Source: Lachnospiraceae bacterium
GTDB taxonomy: Bacteria; Bacillota; Clostridia; Lachnospirales; Lachnospiraceae
DNA: 64,000 nt
Direction of reading: 5' to 3'
Assembly: GCA_902363665.1 (NCBI GenBank)
Contig: CABJAW010000007.1
Location: 157,168-221,167 of the forward strand
Shown: positions 16,926 to 25,615 of the stretch, in pieces
Layout of the letters: each line of letters begins with the position of its first letter
How positions within the stretch are numbered: the first letter of the stretch is position 1
Notes under the pieces: generated by a model
Database searches by the model: none
Told to the model about the DNA's origin: nothing
What the model saw: only the letters and a program-made list of their open reading frames with translations
Position numbers and translations under genes: made by a program

Positions 16926-17924
16926 ATGGAAAAATGGCTCTATCTTTTGCGGCGCTTCGGGGAAGGGGTGTTTATCGTATTTTGCATTGTCACGGTAAAC
17001 TTTTTCCTGATCCGTTTTATGCCGGGAGATCCGGTGCGTCACATTTTGGGCGAGGATGAATACTTTAACCTGATGAGTATGGATCCGGATAAAATTGAGG
17101 AGGTACGTGCCGATTACGGGCTTGATAAAAGCTACCCGGAGCAGTATCTGGCGTATCTGAATAAGACGATCCATCTCGATTTCGGAAATTCCTACCGTAC
17201 CAAAAATACAGTGCTTTCTACGATTGTGTTTCGGGTAAAATGGACCATGTGGCTGGCGATTCCGACGATTCTCATTTCGGGAATCCTGGGGGCGGTCAGC
17301 GGGCTGTACTGCGGAAGAAATCAGGGCGGAAAAGCAGATGGCTTTTTTACAACAGCAGGACTTGTGATCAGTACCATTCCGACCAACTGTCTGGCAATTC
17401 TGTTTCTGATTCTTTTTGCTTTTAAGGGCGGCTGGTTTCCAATCAGTGGAATTACGAAGGGCGGCTGTGTCGGACTCGAAAAGATCTTTGATATTTTTCG
17501 CCATATGCAACTGCCGCTGATTATTATGATTCTGTACCGTACAGCCTCCAATCATCTGCTGATGCGCAGTACGGCAATCCAGGTAAATGAAGGAGAGTAT
17601 ATCAGTACGGCGGTATCAAAGGGAATGACTGAGCGCCGGGTGCGCCTGTGCCATATGCTGAAAAACACACTTTGCCCGTATGTGACATCTCTGTGTATGC
17701 AGTTCGGAAACATTTTGACCGGAGCAATGATGGTGGAAATTGTGTTTTCGTGGAAGGGCATGGGAACGCTGATCTATGATTCCGTGACAACAAAGGATTT
17801 TCCGATGCTTCAGGGCTGTTTCCTGTTCATTGGTGTTTGCGTGGTGGTTTTTAATTTTCTGGCAGATCTGATCTGTACGATGATCGATCCGCGGATTAAG
17901 GGAGGTGCGGGACGTGAAGTATAA
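16926..17924 (+). CDS. ABC importer permease 1 (NikB/DppB-like)
   Basis: A 332-residue inner-membrane permease of the peptide/nickel family. The N-terminus has the typical short cytoplasmic start, a first helix (VFIVFCIVTVNFFLIRFMPG), then the GDPVRHILG and YGLDKSYPEQYLAYL segment of NikB/DppB proteins. About six membrane helices follow, with the EAA-type loop NEGEYISTAVSKGMTERRV before the last pair. It forms a heterodimeric channel with the next protein. Their genes overlap by about 11 bp. Confidence 0.85.
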   Translation: MEKWLYLLRRFGEGVFIVFCIVTVNFFLIRFMPGDPVRHILGEDEYFNLMSMDPDKIEEVRADYGLDKSYPEQYLAYLNKTIHLDFGNSYRTKNTVLSTIVFRVKWTMWLAIPTILISGILGAVSGLYCGRNQGGKADGFFTTAGLVISTIPTNCLAILFLILFAFKGGWFPISGITKGGCVGLEKIFDIFRHMQLPLIIMILYRTASNHLLMRSTAIQVNEGEYISTAVSKGMTERRVRLCHMLKNTLCPYVTSLCMQFGNILTGAMMVEIVFSWKGMGTLIYDSVTTKDFPMLQGCFLFIGVCVVVFNFLADLICTMIDPRIKGGAGREV

Positions 17925-18720
17925 CAGATCCTTTTATTTCGGCATCGGACTGCTGCTGATCTTTCTGATCATGGCTGTATTTGCGCCTGTGATCGCACCG
18001 TACGATCCGTTTGCACACGGTACGCCGTATTTGAGACCGTCTGTGGAGCATTTCCTTGGGACAAACGATGTCGGACAGGATATTTTCAGTGAACTGATTT
18101 ACGGGGCGCGTGTGTCGCTGACGATCGGAATCGTTTCCTCGCTGGTGATTACAGTGATCGGAACCGGCATCGGTCTGTCATCAGCCTGCTTCGGCGGCAG
18201 ATGCGATCGGATTCTGATGAAGCTTACCTCAGTTGCAATGGCTATTCCGTCGCTTCCGGTCGCAATTGTCCTTGCTGCCTATCTGGATGCAAGTATCTGG
18301 AATCTTGTAATTGCGATCTGCATCACGGCCTGGCCGTCGACGGCGCGGATCGTACGTGCAAAGGCACTGGAGCTGATGGAGCTCCCCTATATTAAAATCG
18401 AAAAAACGATGGGGGTTGGCGGCCTGCGGATCATATGGAAGCATATGCTGCCGAACCTTTCCGATATTGTGCTGACCAGAAGTGTACTGGCAATCTCCGG
18501 TGCGATGCTGACGGAGGCCAGTCTGAGCTTTCTGGGACTTGGCGTTCTCGGACAGAAAAGCTGGGGCGGAATTTTGTATTATGCTTATTTTAGAAACGGA
18601 ATCATTAATAATTATTACTGGTGGTATCTGCCGCCGATGGTCTGCATTTCTCTTTCTGTGCTGGGCTTTATGCTGGTAGCAAACAGAAGATGGCGTAAGG
18701 TGGAGGTGAAGGGATGCTAG
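17914..18720 (+). CDS. ABC importer permease 2 (NikC/DppC-like)
   Basis: A 268-residue partner permease. It begins with the conserved short N-terminus, a first helix (LLLIFLIMAVFAPVIAPYDP) and the HFLGTNDVGQDIFSELIYGARVS signature of DppC/NikC. The EAA loop is around MELPYIKIEKTMGVGGLRI. GTG 17914 is preferred because GGAGG ends 8 bp before it; GTG 17905 would add three residues but overlaps that site. Its stop overlaps the ATPase start by 7 bp. Confidence 0.85.
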   Translation: MKYNRSFYFGIGLLLIFLIMAVFAPVIAPYDPFAHGTPYLRPSVEHFLGTNDVGQDIFSELIYGARVSLTIGIVSSLVITVIGTGIGLSSACFGGRCDRILMKLTSVAMAIPSLPVAIVLAAYLDASIWNLVIAICITAWPSTARIVRAKALELMELPYIKIEKTMGVGGLRIIWKHMLPNLSDIVLTRSVLAISGAMLTEASLSFLGLGVLGQKSWGGILYYAYFRNGIINNYYWWYLPPMVCISLSVLGFMLVANRRWRKVEVKGC

Positions 18721-19640
18721 AGCTTTGTGATCTTACAGTGCGCTTCGGAAAGGAAGGAAGCGCCAATGCAGTAGAGGAGATCAGCCTGAAAATCGAAGAC
18801 AGGGAAAAGGTCTTCCTGATCGGAGAAACGGGAAGCGGAAAGAGTGTACTTCTGATGGCAATTCTTGGAATGCTTCCGGACAGTGCAGCGATCACCGGAA
18901 GGGCAGTACTGGATGGAAGAGATATTTTAAATCTTCCGGAAAAAGAAATGCGCAAAATTCGCGGAACAAAAATTGCCTATATCCCTCAGGGAAGCGGAGA
19001 AGGAATGAATCCGCTGCTGAGAGCAGGCTACCAGATCGGAGAGCCGCGCGTGATTCATCAAAAGGAGCGGATGGCACAGGCAATCCGCGCAGCGGCAGGA
19101 CAGCTGGAACGATTCGGGCTGAAAAAGGAAGTACTGCGTCAGTATCCGCATACCCTGAGCGGCGGAATGAAGCAGAGAAGCCTGATCGTGATGGGGGTTA
19201 TGGAGCAGGCTCCGGTACTGTTTGCAGATGAACCGACGAAGGGGCTTGATCCGGCACGGATTTTGCAGATCGTAGACTGCTTTGCAAAGCTGAAGGAACA
19301 GACGCTGCTGTGCGTCACACACGATCTGCGTTTTGCACAGGCAGCCGCAGAAAAAATCTGCGTCCTGTATGCTTCGCAGGCGGTGGAGTACTCAGAAAAA
19401 GAGGAGTTTTTCAAAAAACCGCTGCATCCTTATTCGCAGGCGATTCTTCAGGCACTTCCGGAAAATGGTCTTCAGGTCTCGGAGGGTTTTGCTCCCCCAA
19501 GAGAAGATGCAGATGCACAGAAGGGCTGCCATTATCGGAGACGCTGTCGGTTCTGCAGTGAAAAATGCGAAGAAAAACCACCGATGTTTGAGGTCGGAAC
19601 ACGAAAGGTCAGGTGCTGGTTATATGCTCATCGAAGTTGA
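18714..19640 (+). CDS. ABC importer ATPase 1 (NikD/DppD-like)
   Basis: A 308-residue ATP-binding subunit. Visible motifs are Walker A GETGSGKSVL, the Q-loop in IPQGSGEGMNPL, signature TLSGGMKQRS, Walker B VLFADEPTKGLD and switch histidine CVTHDLRF. The C-terminal extension carries a cysteine cluster (GCHYRRRCRFCSEKCEEKP) like the oligopeptide-transport C-terminal domain, which often coordinates a 4Fe-4S cluster. It pairs with the next ATPase to power import. Confidence 0.9.
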   Translation: MLELCDLTVRFGKEGSANAVEEISLKIEDREKVFLIGETGSGKSVLLMAILGMLPDSAAITGRAVLDGRDILNLPEKEMRKIRGTKIAYIPQGSGEGMNPLLRAGYQIGEPRVIHQKERMAQAIRAAAGQLERFGLKKEVLRQYPHTLSGGMKQRSLIVMGVMEQAPVLFADEPTKGLDPARILQIVDCFAKLKEQTLLCVTHDLRFAQAAAEKICVLYASQAVEYSEKEEFFKKPLHPYSQAILQALPENGLQVSEGFAPPREDADAQKGCHYRRRCRFCSEKCEEKPPMFEVGTRKVRCWLYAHRS

Positions 19641-20316
19641 GAATCTCAGAAAACGATATGGAAGAGGAACTCCATATGTCATAGATGGAGTGTCCTTTTC
19701 GATAGAATGCGGCGAAACCGTCGGAATTATGGGCGAGAGCGGAAGCGGAAAGTCAACGATCGGGCAGATTCTGGCAGGCCTTTACCCGGCGACAGAAGGC
19801 AGTATCCGGTTTCGCGGAAAAGAGCTGAAAATACCGTATAAAAAGGAGCTGCGCAGCAAAATTCAGATTTTGTTTCAGCACCCGGAGGTATCGTTCAATC
19901 CGAGAATGAAGCTGGAGGAAAGCTTATGCGAGCCGTATCTTCTGAAAAAAAAGCCATGTGACCGCACAGAGTTTTTGAGTTATATGAAGCGGTTCGGGAT
20001 TTATGAGGAACACGTAAAGCGTTATCCGGCGGAATTAAGCGGAGGAGAGCTGCAGCGTATGGCGCTGGCACGTGCGATGCTCATGGAGCCGGAATGCCTG
20101 ATTCTGGACGAACCGACGAGCATGCTCGATATGGTGTCTCAGGCACAGATGATTCGATTGCTTGAGCAGCTGCAGGCTGAGACGGGAGTGGCGTATCTGT
20201 TTATTTCACACGACCGGGAGCTGTGCCGGAAATTCTGCAGCCGGATCCACCAGCTGGAGCAGGGAAGATTTACGCAGACCTGGACAAGAGCGGCCGGAAA
20301 TGAATTGCAGAAGTGA
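19624..20316 (+). CDS. ABC importer ATPase 2 (NikE/DppF-like)
   Basis: A 230-residue ATPase starting at ATG 19624, inside the end of the previous gene. Motifs are Walker A MGESGSGKSTIGQ, Q-loop ILFQHPEVSFNP, signature ELSGGELQRMALARAM, Walker B CLILDEPTSMLD and FISHDRE. It lacks the long C-terminal domain of its partner. A reading frame extends upstream to 19333, but that part is out-of-frame sequence of the first ATPase gene. The last residues (AAGNELQK) are encoded by the first unit of a 34-bp tandem repeat. Confidence 0.88.
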   Translation: MLIEVENLRKRYGRGTPYVIDGVSFSIECGETVGIMGESGSGKSTIGQILAGLYPATEGSIRFRGKELKIPYKKELRSKIQILFQHPEVSFNPRMKLEESLCEPYLLKKKPCDRTEFLSYMKRFGIYEEHVKRYPAELSGGELQRMALARAMLMEPECLILDEPTSMLDMVSQAQMIRLLEQLQAETGVAYLFISHDRELCRKFCSRIHQLEQGRFTQTWTRAAGNELQK

Positions 20317-20424
20317 TTTACAAGCGGCCGGAAATGAATTGCAGAAGTGATTTACAAGCGGCCGGAAATGAACTGCAGAAGTGACTTACAAGCGGCCGGA
20401 AATGAACTGCAGAAGTGACTTGCA
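20290..20424 (+). repeat. 34-bp tandem repeat, four units
   Basis: Units start at 20290, 20324, 20358 and 20392, each GCGGCCGGAAATGAA-(T/C)TGCAGAAGTGA-(T/C)TTACAA, nearly identical. A degenerate fifth start (GCAGCCGGAA) follows. The first unit contains the stop codon of the second ATPase gene, so the array grew from coding sequence into the intergenic region. Confidence 0.95.
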
Positions 20425-20477
20425 GCAGCCGGAATATTGGTACGGTTTTCCGTATGAATAATAGCAACTTTTACAAT

Positions 20478-20516
20478 GGGGCGGGTTGATAAAACATCAA
20501 CCTTGCTCCTTTTTTG
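20478..20516 (+). terminator. Terminator of the riboswitch-controlled importer operon
   Basis: GGGGC-GGTTGAT pairs with ATCAACC-GCTCC across a short AAAAC loop, followed by six T. Confidence 0.8.
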
Positions 20517-20609
20517 TGCAAATGATATGATTGGCTACAGAAAGAAAGCGATTAAGAAGAAAAATGTGCACATAAAAATAAAAACGCTTGATCAAAAAGG
20601 AGGATCATT

Positions 20610-21854
20610 ATGTACAAAAAGACAGTCAGTGTTTTGATGACAGCAGCAATGGCAGGTACGATGCTGGCAGGGCTTGGAACAACGACAGCTCTGGCAGACG
20701 GAGAAAAGAGAGAAGTTAACTTCTACTATTCGACCGATATGGAGAGTACGGCAGGTGATGAGATCGCAGCGTTCAACGCATCTCAGGATGAGATCGAAGT
20801 AATCGGTCATACGATTCCGGAGAGTGATTATGACGACAAGATCAAGGTTATGACTGCAGGTGGTTCTGAAGTGGCAGATGTGATCTGGACCAGATCTCCG
20901 GCTCAGACAAACCAGTATATGGAAAATGATGCATTGGTAAATCTTGCACCGTACGCAGAGGAATCCGGCATTGACCTTACTCAGATCAAAGACACTTCCC
21001 TGAAGGGCATTACCGATGAGGACGGGGGGTTCTACGGACTGCCGGATAAGAGCACCTGCTGGATGCTGTTCTACAATAAGGATCTGTTCGATGCAAAGGG
21101 TCTGGAATACCCGATCAATATCACCTGGGATGAGTACATGGACCTTGCAGCAAGCCTGACCTCTGAGGAAGACGGCACAAAGATGTGGGGAACGCTGATT
21201 CCGAACTGGGAGATGAACCTTGGTGCAATTCCGCAGGGTACGTATCTTGATTCTGAGGACCTGACCTATACGAAGAAATATGCAGAGATTCTCCATCGTC
21301 TGTATGTAGATGATCAGAGTGCACCGGGACTTGGCGAGATGCAGTCCGGAAGCTTCGATGTATACGCATATTTTGAGAGCGGCAACTACTACACGATGAT
21401 CAACGGCGACTGGACCTTCCGTCTGGTACATCCGGACTTCAATTTCGGAGCAGCTCCGCTTCCGATTTTTGAGGGCGGTGAAGAAGGTGCAAGTACAGGA
21501 CAGGCTTCCTTCCTTGCGATTCCGTCCACAGCAGCAAACCCGGATGACGCTTACAAATTCATCGAGTTCTACTGCACATCTGATGAGGGAACCTCCATTA
21601 TCGCATCCAAGGGTGATGTCCCGGCATACACAACAGATGCAGCTACGAAGACTTACAACGAATCAGTTACTGCTGACGGCGTAGAGTATCGTTTCAGCGC
21701 AAAGATCTACGATGAGGAGCAGCCGTATGCGGCATATGGCTCCATCACAAGTGCATTCAAGGAAGAACTGAATCTGTACCTGCTGGATGAGCAGGATCTG
21801 GACACGACCTTTGAGAACTTCGAGGAGCTGCGTGCAGAGATTCAGGAAGAATAG
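20610..21854 (+). CDS. Sugar-binding protein of a CUT1 ABC importer
   Basis: A 414-residue family 1 solute-binding protein. A signal peptide (KKTVSVLMTAAMAGTMLAGL...ALADG) is followed by the two-lobe fold, with YGLPDKSTCWMLFYNKDLFD and the late TSEEDGTKMWGTL and MINGDWTF patterns of carbohydrate-binding proteins. No lipobox cysteine is obvious, so the protein may be released or held by the permeases. AAGGAGG precedes the ATG. Neighbouring permeases and GH43/GH3 enzymes suggest plant-cell-wall oligosaccharides (arabino- or xylo-oligosaccharides or beta-glucosides) as cargo. The protein resembles the binding protein at 30325. Confidence 0.88.
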   Translation: MYKKTVSVLMTAAMAGTMLAGLGTTTALADGEKREVNFYYSTDMESTAGDEIAAFNASQDEIEVIGHTIPESDYDDKIKVMTAGGSEVADVIWTRSPAQTNQYMENDALVNLAPYAEESGIDLTQIKDTSLKGITDEDGGFYGLPDKSTCWMLFYNKDLFDAKGLEYPINITWDEYMDLAASLTSEEDGTKMWGTLIPNWEMNLGAIPQGTYLDSEDLTYTKKYAEILHRLYVDDQSAPGLGEMQSGSFDVYAYFESGNYYTMINGDWTFRLVHPDFNFGAAPLPIFEGGEEGASTGQASFLAIPSTAANPDDAYKFIEFYCTSDEGTSIIASKGDVPAYTTDAATKTYNESVTADGVEYRFSAKIYDEEQPYAAYGSITSAFKEELNLYLLDEQDLDTTFENFEELRAEIQEE

Positions 21855-21917
21855 ATTCGAACGAGAATAAAACGGATTCCGCAACTGTAACAGAGGGCTG
21901 TCGGAACATAACAATTG

Positions 21918-21948
21918 CCCGGACAACAGACCAGTTGTCCGGGTTTTG
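21918..21948 (+). terminator. Terminator/attenuator after the sugar-binding gene
   Basis: Perfect arms CCCGGACAAC (21918-21927) and GTTGTCCGGG (21934-21943) are followed by four T. As in the other importer operon, it separates the binding protein from its permeases. Confidence 0.8.
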
Positions 21949-21969
21949 CTATCACAGGGAGGAGCTGCT

Positions 21970-22893
21970 ATGGCTAAGATGAAAAAACAAAAGGGTCCGA
22001 AAAGAAAAATGACCAGAATGGAGAAACGGGAAGCGATCGCCGGGTATCTGTATTTGCTGCCGAACTTTATCGGTTTTGTGATCTTTACCGGTATTCCGAT
22101 CTTTCTGGGACTGCTGATCAGCTTTACAAATTACAACGGATTCAAATGGAAATTTGTAGGCATTAAAAACTACGTGAAAATGTTTGGAAACTCACAGTTT
22201 CAGCAGGCGTTTATCAACAATCTGTTTTACTCACTGACGAGCGTGCCGCTTACGATTCTGCTTTCTTTGCTGCTTGCGCTTGCTTTAAACCGCGGAATGA
22301 AGGGAAGTTCATTCTTTAAAACAGTCGCATTTTTCCCGAATCTGACCTCCATGGTCGCAGTCGGATGTGTGGCACTGATGCTGTTCCAGCCGGTCAACGG
22401 ACCGATCAACCAGGTGCTGCGTCTGCTTGGAGTGGCAGAGGACAACCTGCCGAAATGGTTTATGTCATCAAAAACCGCACTGCTTACGGTTGTGATCGTT
22501 GTTGTATGGAAGCAGGCGGGCTACTATATGATCATGTTTATCGGAGGCTTGAAAGCGATACCGGCCCATCTTTATGAGGCAGCCAAAATGGACGGTGCCA
22601 ACAGCTGGCAGATGTTCTGGAATGTCACCTGGCCGATGCTTTCCCCGACTACCTTTATGGTTACGATCCTGACGATCATCGCATCCTTTCAGGTATTTGA
22701 TATCATCAACGTTACGACAGAGGGCGGACCCGGACGTGCAACAAGCGTACTGGTATTTAGGATCTATCAGAGCGCATTCCAGGACTGGAAGATGGGCTAT
22801 GCATCTGCAATGGCGTATTTCCTGTTTATGATCATCCTTATTATTACGCTGATTCAGTGGCGCGGACAGAAAAAATGGGTAAATGTTGATTAG
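21970..22893 (+). CDS. CUT1 sugar ABC permease 1 (MalF/UgpA-like)
   Basis: A 307-residue permease starting at ATG 21970 behind GGGAGGAG. A lysine-rich head (KKQKGPKRKMTRMEKRE) is followed by about six helices, beginning AGYLYLLPNFIGFVIFTGIP. The EAA loop IPAHLYEAAKMDGANSWQMF is clear and identifies the importer type. It works with the next gene product. No ATPase gene is linked; CUT1 systems of Firmicutes often share an MsmK-type ATPase encoded elsewhere. Confidence 0.9.
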   Translation: MAKMKKQKGPKRKMTRMEKREAIAGYLYLLPNFIGFVIFTGIPIFLGLLISFTNYNGFKWKFVGIKNYVKMFGNSQFQQAFINNLFYSLTSVPLTILLSLLLALALNRGMKGSSFFKTVAFFPNLTSMVAVGCVALMLFQPVNGPINQVLRLLGVAEDNLPKWFMSSKTALLTVVIVVVWKQAGYYMIMFIGGLKAIPAHLYEAAKMDGANSWQMFWNVTWPMLSPTTFMVTILTIIASFQVFDIINVTTEGGPGRATSVLVFRIYQSAFQDWKMGYASAMAYFLFMIILIITLIQWRGQKKWVNVD

Positions 22894-22907
22894 AGGAGGA
22901 AAGCGTG

Positions 22908-23738
22908 ATGAACAAAAAGAAAGTAAAGCCAGGCTCTGTTCTGATATTTTTATTCTGCTGTATTGTGGCTTTTACGATGATCGTACCATTCGCCTGGATG
23001 GTAAGCGCATCGTTCAAATTGAATACAGAGATCTTTGAGTATCCGATCCGGTGGATCCCGAAGGTCTTTCATATGGATAACTACGACAAGGTATGGAACA
23101 GCATTGCATTCCCGACTTATTTTATGAACACCTTAAAGCTCGCAGTCATTATTACCGTGCTTCAGCTCTTTACCTGTTCGCTGGCAGCATACGCATTTAC
23201 AAAGCTGAAATTTCCGGGAAGAGATCTCATTTTCCTGGCGTATCTTGCAACGATGATGGTACCGTGGCATGCGATTATGATCCCGCAGTTCCTGGTGGTA
23301 CGTACACTGGGGCTTTACAACACGCACGCAAGTCTGATCCTGATGCAGGCATTCAGTGCGTTCGGAGTGTTTATTCTGAGACAGAACATGCTGAGCATCC
23401 CGGACAGCCTTCATGAGGCAGCAAAGATTGACGGCTGCTCAACATTCGGTATCTATGCAAAGATCATTCTGCCGCTGACAAGAAGCGGTCTTGCGATCCT
23501 GACCGTGCTCACATTCAACAACGTGTGGAACGATTATATGGGGCCGATGATCTACCTTGACAGCGACAACTTAAAGACGATCCAGATCGGACTGGCTGCA
23601 TTCAAGCAGCAGTATTCCACCGATTACGGCTCGATCATGGCAGGTACCGTATGCTCATTGATCCCGGTTCTGATCATATACATTCTGGGACAGAAGCAGA
23701 TCATGGACGGTGTGGCCTTTACGGGCGTGAAGGGCTGA
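22908..23738 (+). CDS. CUT1 sugar ABC permease 2 (MalG/UgpE-like)
   Basis: A 276-residue permease whose start (ATG 22908, GGAGGAAA site) lies 14 bp after the previous stop. It has the MalG-type first helix and PFAWMVSASFK motif, PRWIPK-type segment (PIRWIPKVFHMDNY), and EAA loop IPDSLHEAAKIDGCSTFGIY. It ends with the usual QKQIMDGVAFTGVKG tail of this subfamily. It is the last gene of the importer unit before a terminator. Confidence 0.9.
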   Translation: MNKKKVKPGSVLIFLFCCIVAFTMIVPFAWMVSASFKLNTEIFEYPIRWIPKVFHMDNYDKVWNSIAFPTYFMNTLKLAVIITVLQLFTCSLAAYAFTKLKFPGRDLIFLAYLATMMVPWHAIMIPQFLVVRTLGLYNTHASLILMQAFSAFGVFILRQNMLSIPDSLHEAAKIDGCSTFGIYAKIILPLTRSGLAILTVLTFNNVWNDYMGPMIYLDSDNLKTIQIGLAAFKQQYSTDYGSIMAGTVCSLIPVLIIYILGQKQIMDGVAFTGVKG

Positions 23739-23784
23739 TATACATTTCTGAAACGGTGAAATAATCAGAAAGCTGCCGCTTTCA

Positions 23785-23824
23785 AAAAAGAGGAATCTGT
23801 TGATTGACGCCTTCCTCTTTTTTT
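23785..23824 (+). terminator. Terminator of the sugar importer operon
   Basis: AAAAAGAGGAA pairs with TTCCTCTTTTT across a 16-base loop and ends in a T run. Confidence 0.8.
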
Positions 23825-23832
23825 GCTAATGT

Positions 23833-23913
23833 GAAACTATTCGGAGTCAAATAAAATTTCATAAAACAGGCGGAAAATGCGTAGTATTTTGGAGGTTAGC
23901 TCTGAACAGTTAC
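23833..23913. mobile_element. MITE copy 2: 81 bp, internally deleted
   Basis: The right end matches the 142-bp MITE end except for one base in the last 18 (GTAACTGTTCAGAGCTAA on the minus strand). The left end is degenerate (14 of 18). The core matches copy 1 apart from a deletion of about 60 bp. GCTAATGT before and GATAATGT after (7 of 8) are consistent with an aged 8-bp target duplication. It lies between the importer terminator and the GH43 gene and so forms part of the GH43 leader. Confidence 0.75.
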
Positions 23914-23948
23914 GATAATGTGAAAACAAATAAAAAGGAGATACCATA

Positions 23949-25541
23949 ATGGAAAAACAAGTTTACAATCCATACCTTCCCCTGTACGAATACGTACCGG
24001 ACGGGGAACCGCATATTTTTGGTGACCGTCTGTATTTATACGGAAGTCACGACCGTTTTGATGGGGAGATGTTCTGCTTAAACGATTATGTCTGCTATTC
24101 GGCAGATATTCATGACCTGCACACCTGGCGCTATGAGGGAGTGATTTTTTGCAAGGAGCAGGATCCGCGGAATCAAAAAAACGCGAAGCCGGATGAAATT
24201 CCGTTTATTTATGATACAAAGGGCCGGTTTCCGGGAGGACTGAATGCACCCGGAATCCATGCACTGTGGGCGCCGGACGTGGTGCAGGGAAGAGACGGAA
24301 AATATTACCTTTATTATTGCCTTGATTTTCTGCCGGAGATCGGTGTGGCGGTATGCGATACACCGGCCGGAAAATATGAATTTCTCGGCTTTGTCCGCCA
24401 TGCGGACGGAACGCTGCTTGGCCAGCGCGAGGGTGATCTTGGACAGTTTGACCCGGGTATTTTTATCGATGACGATGGCGAGATTTATCTTTATTCCGGC
24501 AATGCCCCGATGTACCGTGAGCACATCGGAGGAAAACAGGCCTCACAGGTTATGACACTGGAACAGGATATGCTCACTTTGAAAAAAGATCCGGTGAAGC
24601 TTCTTCCGGATGTCTCAGACAGTGAAGGAACCGGATTCGAAGGCCATGAATTTTTTGAGGCAAGCTCCATCCGGAAGATAAACGGTATTTATTATCTGAT
24701 TTATTCGTCGGTACAAAGCAGAGAACTCTGCTATGCGACAAGCCGGTATCCGAACCGTGATTACAAATTTGGCGGTACACTGGTTGATATCTGCGATGTC
24801 GGGATTGATGGAAGAACAGCTGAGCATGCTCACAACTGTTCCGGCAATACACACGGAAGTATCGAGAATGTTCTGGGGCAGTGGTATGTCTTTTATCATC
24901 GTCAGACAAACCGGACCCAGTATTCAAGACAGGGATGCGCAGAGCGTATTACGATTGCGGAAGATGGGACAATTGCGCAGGCAGAGGTTACTTCATGTGG
25001 CTTAAACGGCGGACCATTGCATGGCATGGGAACGTATCCGGCCGCAATCTGCTGTCATCTGACCGGAAAAGACGGGATTCCGTTTTCGGATCAGATCCAG
25101 ATGAAATGGGAGTATCCGTTTTTGACGCAGGACTTTGCAGACCGCGAGCCGGAAAAAACGGACAGCGCAAAGAAAGAAAACGCTGAGAAGAAAAATGCGC
25201 AGAAGAACAACGGAGCCAAATTCGATACAGATGAGATCACACAGTACATTGCGAATTTCACGGACGGCAGCACGGCAGGCTATAAATATTTTGATTTTGA
25301 AACAGAGAGTACGGTAGCAGTACTGCTTCGTGGGCGTGCGCACGGCACACTGAAAATCGCAGTGGATGACGAGAACTGTGAAACCGCTTGCGGTGAGATT
25401 CCGGTAAGGATTTTTACAGGAGAGTGGACGGAGCTTAAGGGAGAAATCCGAATTCCGGCCGGAGTACATGCAGTCTACTTCCGATACGTGGGAAGCGGAT
25501 GGGTGGATTTTGCAGTGTTCGAATTTGTAGAACGAAAGTAA
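23949..25541 (+). CDS. Family 43 glycoside hydrolase with C-terminal CBM6-like domain
   Basis: A 530-residue GH43 enzyme, probably a xylosidase or arabinofuranosidase. The five-bladed propeller begins NPYLPLYEYVPDGEPHIFGDRLYLYGSHD; WAPDVVQGRDGKYYLYY and GFEGHEFFEASSIRKI (general-acid glutamate) are the other family marks. After about residue 400, a low-complexity Lys/Glu/Asn linker leads to a beta-rich domain like CBM6 (FTDGSTAGYKYFDF...SGWVDFAVFEF). No signal peptide is seen, so it is cytoplasmic and acts on imported oligosaccharides. An AAGGAG site precedes the ATG. The stop codon lies in MITE copy 3. Confidence 0.88.
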   Translation: MEKQVYNPYLPLYEYVPDGEPHIFGDRLYLYGSHDRFDGEMFCLNDYVCYSADIHDLHTWRYEGVIFCKEQDPRNQKNAKPDEIPFIYDTKGRFPGGLNAPGIHALWAPDVVQGRDGKYYLYYCLDFLPEIGVAVCDTPAGKYEFLGFVRHADGTLLGQREGDLGQFDPGIFIDDDGEIYLYSGNAPMYREHIGGKQASQVMTLEQDMLTLKKDPVKLLPDVSDSEGTGFEGHEFFEASSIRKINGIYYLIYSSVQSRELCYATSRYPNRDYKFGGTLVDICDVGIDGRTAEHAHNCSGNTHGSIENVLGQWYVFYHRQTNRTQYSRQGCAERITIAEDGTIAQAEVTSCGLNGGPLHGMGTYPAAICCHLTGKDGIPFSDQIQMKWEYPFLTQDFADREPEKTDSAKKENAEKKNAQKNNGAKFDTDEITQYIANFTDGSTAGYKYFDFETESTVAVLLRGRAHGTLKIAVDDENCETACGEIPVRIFTGEWTELKGEIRIPAGVHAVYFRYVGSGWVDFAVFEFVERK

Positions 25542-25585
25542 CCGTTCAGAGCCAGGCCTTTCGTTTTAAACCTGTTTTTGGGTTA
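25538..25585. mobile_element. MITE copy 3: partial
   Basis: GTAACCGTTCAGAGCCAG (25538-25555) matches the MITE end in 16 of 18 bases. AAACCTGTTTTTG downstream matches the inner part of copy 1. The opposite end is missing, and the remainder is reduced to about 48 bp. The TAA in this end provides the stop codon of the GH43 gene. Confidence 0.6.
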
Positions 25586-25615
25586 CGTCTCTTATATATA
25601 CAGATGGGGGTAGAA

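Noticed and set aside
19333..19623. Upstream extension of the second ATPase
   Set aside because: It is out-of-frame sequence of the first ATPase gene; the family N-terminus starts at 19624.
20535..20590. Catabolite-response (cre) site before the sugar-binding gene
   Set aside because: AGAAAGCGATTAAG matches only part of the consensus with three mismatches at fixed positions; too weak to call.
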